In this document: one piece after another, positions 1-5,288 of the stretch
How positions within the stretch are numbered: position 1 is the first letter of the stretch
Layout: the number at the start of each line of letters is the position of its first letter
Source: Anaerolineales bacterium
Lineage (GTDB): Bacteria; Chloroflexota; Anaerolineae; Anaerolineales; Villigracilaceae
Direction: 5' to 3'
NCBI GenBank assembly: GCA_020847355.1
Contig: JADLCG010000143.1
Location: forward strand, 1 to 6,397
Length of the DNA: 6,397 nt
Notes under the pieces: model-generated
Database searches by the model: none
What the model saw: only the letters and a program-made list of their open reading frames with translations
Told to the model about the DNA's origin: nothing
Made by a program: the position numbers and the translations under genes

Positions 1-1900
1 CAGTGTGGTGCGCTAAAGTCAACAAACCTAAGGGGCGGTCGCCCACGCGCAAAGGCGCGGCGATGGACGAGTAATTTTCATCATAACCGGCGGATAAGCC
101 AGAGGGCCACATCGGCTCATCGGGACGACGAATAATCGGCAGGTCTGCCAGTAGCGCCTCTGCCATTGCGTAAGTGGAAGTTGGCTCAGCGATACAAACA
201 TTTTCCAATTCCGTCGGGCTGACGCCCTGAACGGCGGCAAGACAGAGTTTGTCGTCTTCCAATAACCAGATCGCCGAAATGTCCACCGGCAGGCTTCGAT
301 TCAATTCAGAAAGAATGGTTTCAAAAACTTCTTCCACGCCGGTATTGGTGGAGATTAAACCAGCCACGTCGCGCAAACTGTCTGCGGTTTGCCTGCGCCA
401 GCGCTCAGAACGGTATAAATCCGCATTGCGAATCGCCGCCGCCATCGTATCCGCCACGGCTTCAAACATCACTTGATCGTCCTTGGTGAAGGCATTGGCT
501 TTGTCCGATTGAACGTCCAACAAGCCGACAACCTTTTCGTTGAAAATTAGCGGGACGCATAATTCCGAGCGAATATTTTTAGGCGGCAGAGGCGAAGGGA
601 CGTAGCGTTCGTCTTTGGTTACGTCATTGACGAGGATGGTTTTACCCAGCCGCGCCGTCCAGACCATAATTCCCTGCGGGGTATCCAGAGAAATGGTATA
701 GCCTTCCAATTTTTTACTGCGCCTGCCGCTCCCGGCTTCATAGGCGATGATTCTACGATTGGGATGCACAGTGAACAGCGAAACATGCGGATATTTGAAT
801 TGGCGGTGAATCAAATTTGCCGCTTCATACATAATTTCCGATAAATTCAAAGTGGAAGTGACGCTTTTGCTGACTTCCGAAACCAAGGTCATTTGATCGG
901 CGCGGCGGCGCAAGTTGCTGTATAGCCGCGCGCCTTCCACGGCGCGGGCGATATTATCCGCCAGAGCGTTGAGGATTAAAAGATCGTTGGGATGAAAAGC
1001 GTGCGGCTGATTGCTTTGCACGTCTAACACGCCCAAGACGCGCTTTTCCACTTTGAGCGGGATGACCGCTTCGGATCTGGTTTCAGGCAAACTATCTATG
1101 AAGCGATAATGCGCGTCCGCTAGAACGTCATCGCAAACGATCTGTCTGCCGGATTGAACGGCTTCGCCGATCAGCCCCTGCCCCACTTCCACCTCTAAAG
1201 CGACGGCGGCTTTTCGCCGGCCTTTGCGCGGAGCAACCGCGCTGGAGCGAAAACGAAGCGTTTCGGAATTTGGAGTCAAGGTGAAAATGGCGACGTAGTA
1301 AAAATTGAAAGTCGTTTGAATCAATTTGGTGACGCGCTTGGCTAATTCGTCCACGCTGAGGGCATTGGCGATTTGCGCGCTGACGTTTCTAACTAAATTG
1401 ATTTGGCGCAAGCGGAATTGTTCCACTTCCGCGCGGTGTGCGGCATATAAACCGGTGGCGGCGATTTGCGAAATGCTCTTGAGCAAGTTTAATTCTTGGG
1501 CGGAAAAAGCGGGACCTTGGGCGCGGGTAATTTGTAACGCTCCCAGCGTAAACCCCTGATCTTCGAGCAGAATCGCGGCTAAAGTCCGGCGCGCAGCGCT
1601 TTTCGTCTTCGCCTTTTGATTTTTATTTTGGATATATGGCTTATGCGCTTGAACGGCTTGCTTCATTCCATCCAAGGGCGGAGCGGGCGGAAAGATCGTT
1701 TCTGCGCTCCAATCCGGCAGACGAAAGACGCTTTCATTGAGCCAAACATCCACTTTGCCTTTGAGCAAATGATTGGTCATCGCAATGATGCGATCGCGTT
1801 GGGCGATGAGCGAGTTTTCGTTGCGGAGTTGTTCCCCAAGGCTGGCGAGTTGCCGCCAATCCCACAAATCAGGATGTTCAATGCGCGAAGCCACATTCAT
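1..1900 (-). CDS. multi-GAF sensor protein, C-terminus outside window (partial)
   Basis: The reading frame is open from the ATG at 1900-1898 to the window edge: 633 codons with no stop, so the gene is 3'-truncated by the window. Four GAF-like modules can be seen. The first (about residues 20-160) is degenerate; its end (LGALQIT, then FSAQELNLLKSI) is still GAF-like. The second (about 170-325) has GQGLIGEAV and VLGVLDVQS. The third (about 335-500) has VVGLLDVQS and FTKDDQVMFEAVAD. The fourth (from about 505) ends near DRPLGLLTLA. No signal peptide or membrane segment is seen, so it is probably cytoplasmic. GAF domains bind small ligands or mediate dimerisation; the ligand is unknown. The ATG lies three bases after the stop of the upstream anti-sigma kinase with only a weak ribosome binding site, which suggests translational coupling. 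By analogy with RsbU/RsbP-type operons the missing C-terminus may be a PP2C/SpoIIE phosphatase (inference); a histidine kinase or other output is possible. Confidence 0.9.
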   Translation of the reverse strand, partial: MNVASRIEHPDLWDWRQLASLGEQLRNENSLIAQRDRIIAMTNHLLKGKVDVWLNESVFRLPDWSAETIFPPAPPLDGMKQAVQAHKPYIQNKNQKAKTKSAARRTLAAILLEDQGFTLGALQITRAQGPAFSAQELNLLKSISQIAATGLYAAHRAEVEQFRLRQINLVRNVSAQIANALSVDELAKRVTKLIQTTFNFYYVAIFTLTPNSETLRFRSSAVAPRKGRRKAAVALEVEVGQGLIGEAVQSGRQIVCDDVLADAHYRFIDSLPETRSEAVIPLKVEKRVLGVLDVQSNQPHAFHPNDLLILNALADNIARAVEGARLYSNLRRRADQMTLVSEVSKSVTSTLNLSEIMYEAANLIHRQFKYPHVSLFTVHPNRRIIAYEAGSGRRSKKLEGYTISLDTPQGIMVWTARLGKTILVNDVTKDERYVPSPLPPKNIRSELCVPLIFNEKVVGLLDVQSDKANAFTKDDQVMFEAVADTMAAAIRNADLYRSERWRRQTADSLRDVAGLISTNTGVEEVFETILSELNRSLPVDISAIWLLEDDKLCLAAVQGVSPTELENVCIAEPTSTYAMAEALLADLPIIRRPDEPMWPSGLSAGYDENYSSIAAPLRVGDRPLGLLTLAHHT

Positions 1901-1903
1901 ATA

Positions 1904-2311
1904 TTATGCTCTGCGTTTAATCATCGTCAGCGTGTTCGTTTTCCCCTTTGATTCGTAATGGACTTCGTCCATCAGCTTACGCATGAGGTACACGCCCAAG
2001 CCGCCGATTTGGCGCTCGGAAAGTTTGGCTTTCAGGTTGGGCTGTTTCACCTTGGCGGGGTTAAATGGCGCGCCTTGATCGCGCATTGTGATTACGATGG
2101 CGTCGCCTTGCAGTTCGCAATTCAAATCCAAAGTTGCGTCAGTCACGCCGACATAGGCGTGTTCAATGATGTTCGAGGCGGCTTCGTCTGCGGCGAGTTG
2201 CAGGGAGTAAATTTCTTTTTCGGTAAAACCGCCCGCGCGCGCAACCTCGGCGACGAACTCGCGGATTTCATCCAGAAATTCAAATTTAGCTGGGTAAGTG
2301 ATCTTTGACAT
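1904..2311 (-). CDS. RsbW/SpoIIAB-like anti-sigma factor serine kinase (HATPase_c_2)
   Basis: This is a 135-residue single-domain GHKL ATPase, close to the usual length for RsbW-like kinases. The N-box is LQLAADEAASNIIEHAY (residues 38-53; E43 and N47 are the expected catalytic and Mg-binding positions). The G1 box is DQGAPFNP (78-85). The G2 region is GGLGVYLMRKLMDEV (103-117), followed by NTLTMIKR. Known family role: such proteins phosphorylate a STAS partner on serine and sequester a sigma factor or another target when the partner is phosphorylated. I chose the ATG at 2311, where MSKITYPAKF begins the fold. The frame can be extended to a TTG at 2356, but those 15 residues are not family-like and run through a stem-loop. 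It lies between the STAS gene and the GAF gene on the same strand. Its stop codon is three bases before the GAF start. Confidence 0.93.
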   Translation of the reverse strand: MSKITYPAKFEFLDEIREFVAEVARAGGFTEKEIYSLQLAADEAASNIIEHAYVGVTDATLDLNCELQGDAIVITMRDQGAPFNPAKVKQPNLKAKLSERQIGGLGVYLMRKLMDEVHYESKGKTNTLTMIKRRA

Positions 2312-2338
2312 GGCTCTCGGCGTGATAATGAAACAAGA

Positions 2339-2369
2339 AACCGCCCCATGAAGCAATTCAGAGGCGGCT
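2339..2369 (-). terminator. stem-loop between STAS and kinase genes, possible attenuator
   Basis: On the minus strand AGCCGCCTC (2369-2361) can pair with GGGGCGGTT (2347-2339). This gives a 9-bp GC-rich stem, two of the pairs being G-U wobbles, around a 13-nt loop. It is followed on that strand by a T-rich but interrupted stretch (TTTCTTGTTT). It sits in the 87-bp gap inside the operon, so a partial terminator or an mRNA-stabilising hairpin is plausible: either would leave more STAS message than kinase message. The T-tract is imperfect, so strong termination is unlikely. Confidence 0.4.
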
Positions 2370-2398
2370 CAAAAATTGAGGCGAACGCGCCGCGCGTC

Positions 2399-2734
2399 CT
2401 AGAAATTTCCTACGGCTTCAACTGAGTTATCGAAGGTTTTGAAGAGTTCAGTGAAACCGGCAAGTTCGAGGGCTTCGCGGATTCTATCCGGGACTTGCAC
2501 TAAAACCAATTCGCCGCGGTTGTATTTTTTACAATTGCGCTGACAAGCCAACAAGGCGCGAAAGCCGGCGCTGGACATATATTCAAGCCCGCTCATCTCG
2601 ACGGCGATTTTGAATCTGCCATTTTCATTGAGCTTTTCGAGGGCTTTGGCAAATTCTGGAGCAGTGGCGCTATCCACGCGCCCTTTGACTGCCACCAAAT
2701 CGCCGTGCTTGAATTCTTGCGTGGTAATTTCCAT
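2399..2734 (-). CDS. STAS-domain anti-sigma factor antagonist (RsbV/SpoIIAA-like)
   Basis: The 111-residue protein is a single STAS domain of normal length. The N-terminal strand pair VAVKGRVDSATAPEF (residues 14-28) is typical of the family. The phosphorylation loop is YMSSAGFRALL (52-62). By alignment with SpoIIAA (FMDSSGLG), S55 is the residue expected to be phosphorylated by the cognate kinase, with S54 in the usual Asp position. LVLVQVPDRIREALELAGF (77-95) is the characteristic C-terminal strand and helix. Role by family: the unphosphorylated form binds the HATPase kinase and releases that kinase's target. The predicted kinase lies directly downstream, so this is very probably its partner. 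The start ATG is fixed by GGAGG five bases upstream. It is the first gene of the minus-strand operon and follows a TATAAT box. Confidence 0.95.
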   Translation of the reverse strand: MEITTQEFKHGDLVAVKGRVDSATAPEFAKALEKLNENGRFKIAVEMSGLEYMSSAGFRALLACQRNCKKYNRGELVLVQVPDRIREALELAGFTELFKTFDNSVEAVGNF

Positions 2735-2739
2735 ACAAT

Positions 2740-2744
2740 CCTCC
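2740..2744 (-). promoter_or_regulatory. Shine-Dalgarno of the STAS gene
   Basis: Minus-strand GGAGG with a five-base spacer (ATTGT) before the ATG at 2734. It is the strongest ribosome binding site in the minus-strand operon; the two downstream genes have only weak ones. This agrees with the antagonist being made in excess. Confidence 0.8.
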
Positions 2745-2779
2745 GCGAGCAGAATAGTTTTCTAGAGTACGTTCAAAAA

Positions 2780-2808
2780 ATTATAACACGTTCCTTTTTA
2801 TAGCAAAA
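2780..2808 (-). promoter_or_regulatory. promoter of the STAS-kinase-GAF operon
   Basis: A perfect minus-strand TATAAT lies at 2785-2780. About 16-17 bases upstream is only a poor -35 (TTTGCT/TTTTGC around 2807-2802). Transcription would start near 2773, giving a leader of about 40 bases that includes the GGAGG. The -10 box is well supported by sequence and position; the weak -35 may mean an activator is needed. Confidence 0.6.
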
Positions 2809-2841
2809 TTATTTTTCAGAAGCGAATCTCCAAAGCGCAAC

Positions 2842-2854
2842 GCAAAACTTTTGC
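2842..2854. promoter_or_regulatory. 13-bp palindrome in divergent control region, candidate operator
   Basis: GCAAAA-C-TTTTGC is a perfect inverted repeat with a one-base centre. It lies in the 156-bp region between the two divergent operons. It overlaps where the -35 of the plus-strand promoter should be, just upstream of TACAAT at 2863-2868. A transcription factor operator would fit, but AT-rich intergenic DNA can produce such palindromes by chance. Confidence 0.35.
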
Positions 2855-2862
2855 AAATCGTT

Positions 2863-2868
2863 TACAAT
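2863..2868 (+). promoter_or_regulatory. -10-like element upstream of response-regulator operon
   Basis: TACAAT matches five of six bases of the -10 consensus and lies 28 bases before the first ATG at 2891, leaving room for a short leader with the ribosome binding site. No convincing -35 is found 16-18 bases upstream (about ACGCAA), so this promoter may depend on an activator or may be misassigned. Confidence 0.35.
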
Positions 2869-2883
2869 ATGAAATCTACGTAA

Positions 2884-2888
2884 AGGAG
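2884..2888 (+). promoter_or_regulatory. Shine-Dalgarno that argues for a later ATG
   Basis: AGGAG lies two bases before the first of three consecutive ATG codons (2891, 2894, 2897). Normal spacing of 5-8 bases points to the second or third ATG as the real start. Confidence 0.7.
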
Positions 2889-2890
2889 AT

Positions 2891-3337
2891 ATGATGATGG
2901 GCGAACCCGTACTCGTTATGTTGGTGGAAGACAATATAGATCACGCTGAACTCGTAATCCGCACATTAGAAGATCATCGGATTGCCAACCGCATCAAACA
3001 CTTTTCCGACGGTCAGACCGCGCTCGATTATTTGATGAGACGCGGCGAATACGAAAATCCCGAAACCAGTCCCCGCCCGCATGTGATCTTGTTAGACTTG
3101 CGCCTGCCGCGCGTGGATGGGTTGGAAGTATTACGCATCGCCAAAGAAGACCCGGAAGTGCAAAAAATTCCAGTCATCGTGCTGACCACCTCCGAAGCGG
3201 AACGGGACGTTGCCCGCGCTTACGATAATCATGTCAACAGTTATTTGGTCAAGCCGGTGGGGTTTGAAGAATTTAGCAAACTGATGAACGATCTCGGGTT
3301 TTATTGGCTGGGATGGAACACCAACCCGCAAATCTAA
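2891..3337 (+). CDS. stand-alone Rcp1-like response regulator (receiver only)
   Basis: A 148-residue single receiver domain with no output domain. The acidic pocket is E13-D14 (LVEDN). The phosphoacceptor is D69 in ILLDLRLP, the switch threonine is T99 (VLTTS), the aromatic switch residue is Y118, and the conserved lysine is K121 (VKP). The insert RRGEYENPETSPRP (50-63), NSYLVKPVGFEEF and the YWL ending are typical of the Rcp1 family, whose best-known members are cognate to bacteriophytochromes and other PAS/GAF histidine kinases. No kinase lies in this window. It probably passes phosphate or works through protein contacts. The gene begins with three ATGs in a row; the ribosome binding site favours 2894 or 2897, which would shorten the protein by one or two residues. 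A REC-PAS-HD-GYP gene follows after 15 bases, so co-transcription is likely. Confidence 0.94.
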   Translation: MMMGEPVLVMLVEDNIDHAELVIRTLEDHRIANRIKHFSDGQTALDYLMRRGEYENPETSPRPHVILLDLRLPRVDGLEVLRIAKEDPEVQKIPVIVLTTSEAERDVARAYDNHVNSYLVKPVGFEEFSKLMNDLGFYWLGWNTNPQI

Positions 3338-3352
3338 GAGCCGTGAATTGCC

Positions 3353-4753
3353 ATGACGGATGAGACAATCGAAATTCTACTAATTGAAGATGATGACGCT
3401 CACGCGGAATTGATTCAAAGAGCCTTCGAGGATCAAGAAAGCCCCGTTCAGATTCGGCGCGTTAAATCCATTGCGGAAGCCCGCATTTATAAAAAGAATA
3501 AAGAACCGGCGCTGATCATCGCGGATTGGCGCCTGCCAGACGGCGAAAGCATGGAACTGCTTCCGGCGCAACCCAATTCCCTAAATTCCGCCCCGATCAT
3601 TCTAATGACCAGCTACGGCAACGAACAAATTGCCGTCGAAGCGCTTAAATCCGGCGCGCTGGATTATGTGGTCAAGAGTCCCGAATCAATGTTGGATATG
3701 CCGCATCTGGCGGAAAAAGCGATTGAACAATGGTTGGCGCGCAAAGAAAAGAATCGGATTCAAATCGCGTTGACGGAGCGCGAATCGCAATTCCGCTTGC
3801 TCGCTGAAAACGCCAGCGACGTAATCTCGCGCCTCACCACCGACGGAATTATTTTATACATCTCCCCGGCTTGTACCACGCTCCTCGGCTACGCCCCGGA
3901 AGAACTGATCGGCGTTTCAGCTTTAGATTTTGTAGAAGCCAGCGAACGCGAAGAAGTCTCCGCTAATTTTATACCGACCGAGAAAAACGAAATCAACACC
4001 ATTGCTTTTCGCATACGCGCCAAAACTGGGGAATACATCTGGCTGGAAACCTCGGCGAAGGCAATCATAGATCCACAGACTTCTGAAATTATCGAAATTC
4101 AAGCCGCCTCGCGCGATATCACCGAAAGAAAAAAAGCCGAAAAAGAATTACAAGCCGCGCATGAAGATTTGCAAGAAGCCTACGAAAAAACCATCGAAGG
4201 CTGGGTTCACGCGCTGGACTTGCGCGACCGCGAGACGGAAGGTCACACTCAGCGCGTGACCGAACTCACCCTGCGCGTCGCGCAAAAAATCGGTTATTCC
4301 GAAGATGAGTTGATTCACATTCGGCGCGGCGCGCTCCTGCATGATATGGGCAAGATGGCAATTCCCGATGAAATTTTGCAAAAGCCTGGTCCGCTCACCG
4401 AAGAAGAATGGAAAGTGATGCGCAAGCATCCCGAACACGCTTACAACATGCTTTCGGCAATCGCCTATTTGCATCCCGCTTTAGACATCCCGCTTTATCA
4501 TCACGAACGCTGGGACGGAAGCGGCTATCCCAAAGGATTAAAAGGCGAGGCGATCCCTAAAATTGCGCGGCTCTTCGCTATTGTGGACGTTTGGGACGCG
4601 CTCAGTAGCGACCGCCCATATCGCAAGCCCATGCCGCGCAAAGACATCATCGCTTATATAAAAGAAAATACAAATCGCCTCTTTGATCCAGAACTTGTGG
4701 AAGTTTTCCTTTCAGTAATTGATACGCAAATTTTCGGCACAAAACAAAGCTGA
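3353..4753 (+). CDS. REC-PAS-HD-GYP protein, predicted c-di-GMP phosphodiesterase
   Basis: The protein has 466 residues. The N-terminal receiver (about 5-125) has D13-D14, phosphoacceptor D58 (IIADWRLPDG), T86 and K108. A PAS domain (about 145-258) ends in the usual DITERKKAEKEL, which leads into a short coiled coil (about 258-280). The HD-GYP domain (about 280-460) has H298 (EGHTQRV), H330-D331 (LLHDMGK), H359 (RKHPEH), H383-H384 (YHHERWDGSGYP), GYP at 391-393 and D413 (FAIVDVWDAL). Every metal ligand I expect is present, as is E294, four residues before H298, the position of the extra ligand in trinuclear-iron members. It should therefore be catalytically competent, hydrolysing cyclic di-GMP under control of phosphorylation (REC) and a PAS signal. 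No transmembrane segment is seen, so it is cytosolic. The upstream ribosome binding site is weak; translation may follow from the preceding receiver gene. Confidence 0.95.
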   Translation: MTDETIEILLIEDDDAHAELIQRAFEDQESPVQIRRVKSIAEARIYKKNKEPALIIADWRLPDGESMELLPAQPNSLNSAPIILMTSYGNEQIAVEALKSGALDYVVKSPESMLDMPHLAEKAIEQWLARKEKNRIQIALTERESQFRLLAENASDVISRLTTDGIILYISPACTTLLGYAPEELIGVSALDFVEASEREEVSANFIPTEKNEINTIAFRIRAKTGEYIWLETSAKAIIDPQTSEIIEIQAASRDITERKKAEKELQAAHEDLQEAYEKTIEGWVHALDLRDRETEGHTQRVTELTLRVAQKIGYSEDELIHIRRGALLHDMGKMAIPDEILQKPGPLTEEEWKVMRKHPEHAYNMLSAIAYLHPALDIPLYHHERWDGSGYPKGLKGEAIPKIARLFAIVDVWDALSSDRPYRKPMPRKDIIAYIKENTNRLFDPELVEVFLSVIDTQIFGTKQS

Positions 4754-4754
4754 A

Positions 4755-4783
4755 TTGACACGCCTTCCCACTTCGAGTATGCT
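4755..4783 (+). promoter_or_regulatory. sigma-70-type promoter of the SRP RNA
   Basis: A perfect TTGACA (4755-4760) is separated by exactly 17 bases from TATGCT (4778-4783, four of six matches). The -35 starts one base after the stop codon of the HD-GYP gene. The predicted start, about seven bases after the -10, falls at G4790, the first paired base of the SRP RNA closing helix. That independent agreement makes this the best-supported promoter in the window. Confidence 0.8.
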
Positions 4784-4789
4784 TGCGCC

Positions 4790-4893
4790 GTTCGGGCAGG
4801 CCCGGCGCGGCAGAGCCTTTCAAACCCCGCCAGGATCGAAAGATAGCAACGGTAAGAAAACGTCTCTGGGCGTTGCCGGTAGCCTGCTCGGAC
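4790..4893 (+). ncRNA. ffs: small bacterial signal recognition particle RNA (4.5S)
   Basis: The RNA partner of Ffh in co-translational targeting of membrane proteins. The ends pair in a 12-bp closing helix (4790-4801 with 4882-4893, including two G-U pairs). This continues as CCGGC/GCCGG (4802-4806 with 4875-4879) and CAGAG/CTCTG (4811-4815 with 4864-4868). The conserved apical part follows: ACCCCG, then CAGG (4831-4834) opposite AGCA (4845-4848), the symmetric loop bound by the Ffh M domain, then ACGGTAAG. The tip is AUC-GAAA-GAU (4835-4844), so the tetraloop is GAAA where most bacteria have GGAA. About 104 nt fits the short SRP RNA class that lacks the Alu domain. Ends are inferred from pairing and the promoter; the mature 3' end may run a few bases further. 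I see no clear terminator. Confidence 0.9.
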
Positions 4894-4918
4894 ATTTCTA
4901 GTTCAGCATACCGTTAGG

Positions 4919-4924
4919 TATAAT
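4919..4924 (+). promoter_or_regulatory. -10 box for a probable leaderless mRNA
   Basis: A perfect TATAAT ends seven bases before the ATG at 4932, so transcription should begin at or next to the start codon. No Shine-Dalgarno is present (TTCCCCAC precedes the ATG). A weak -35 (TTCTAG, 4896-4901) lies 17 bases upstream. The box overlaps a small perfect hairpin, ATACC-GTTA-GGTAT (4908-4921), which could be an operator half-site pair or chance. Confidence 0.6.
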
Positions 4925-4931
4925 TCCCCAC

Positions 4932-5288
4932 ATGTCTGCAAACTTAATAAAAATCATCAGCGCGGCAATCATTGGCGTTGCATTAGGCATCCTCTACGGC
5001 TGGGTGATTGATCCGGTTCAATTCACCAATCTAACGCCCAATTTACTGCGGGAAGATTATCGCGCAGATTATGTCCTCATGGTCGCCGAAGCCTATCACG
5101 GCGAAATCAATGCCGATCTCGCCGCGCGCCGCCTCGGCGTACTTTCCAGCGAAGCTCCGGCGATTCTCGTCGCCCAAACATTAGCGTACGCCCAAGCTAA
5201 TCAATTCACGCAAACTGAAACTAATCTTTTACAGGAACTACTTTCAGCCATGCAAATCTATCAACCGCAGAATAGCGCCAACCCATGA
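4932..5288 (+). CDS. membrane-anchored hypothetical protein, paralogue of the next gene
   Basis: The protein has 118 residues and I do not recognise a named family. One N-terminal hydrophobic segment (about 5-25) ends in GILYGWVIDPV. It is followed by a short, mostly helical domain containing TPNLLREDYRADYVLMVAEAY (37-55 in part), then DLAARRLGVL (62-71) and a glutamine-rich tail. The same pattern, G-x-x-Y-x-W-x-I-x-P-V, LLR-x-D, AxAY and RL-x-x-L, occurs at the same positions in the following gene, so the two are tandem paralogues. The segment after the membrane anchor is likely outside the cytoplasm (inference from the sparse positive charge at the N-terminus, K7 only). It has no ribosome binding site; a leaderless start is likely. 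Its stop overlaps the next start as ATGA. Confidence 0.85.
   Translation: MSANLIKIISAAIIGVALGILYGWVIDPVQFTNLTPNLLREDYRADYVLMVAEAYHGEINADLAARRLGVLSSEAPAILVAQTLAYAQANQFTQTETNLLQELLSAMQIYQPQNSANP

Noticed and set aside
1..60. Possible frameshift near the end of the fourth GAF module
   Set aside because: Recounting the bases gives an intact frame through DRPLGLLTLAHHT; 1900 bases equal 633 codons plus one base, matching the translated length.
1..1900. GAF domains as bilin-binding photoreceptors, prompted by the nearby Rcp1-like regulator
   Set aside because: No phytochrome-type Cys-His chromophore motif is seen in any of the GAF modules; the sequences resemble ordinary signalling GAF domains.
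1616..1951. Plus-strand open frame of 111 codons antisense to the GAF gene, and a similar one at 1958-2308 antisense to the kinase
   Set aside because: Both lie opposite strongly supported domain-containing genes, have no ribosome binding site and translate to unlike-protein sequence.
2312..2356. Extended kinase start at the TTG (2356), adding 15 residues
   Set aside because: The added residues (LLHGAVSCF-like) are not family-like, run through a stem-loop and use a rare start; the ATG at 2311 matches the family's N-terminus.
4647..4901. Open frames on both strands across the SRP RNA (minus 4895-4647, plus 4719-4901)
   Set aside because: The conserved SRP RNA structure and its promoter explain this stretch; the frames lack ribosome binding sites and one overlaps the end of the HD-GYP gene.
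4908..4921. ATACC-GTTA-GGTAT hairpin as terminator of the SRP RNA
   Set aside because: Only five base pairs, AT-rich, and not followed by a T-run; it overlaps a TATAAT box instead.
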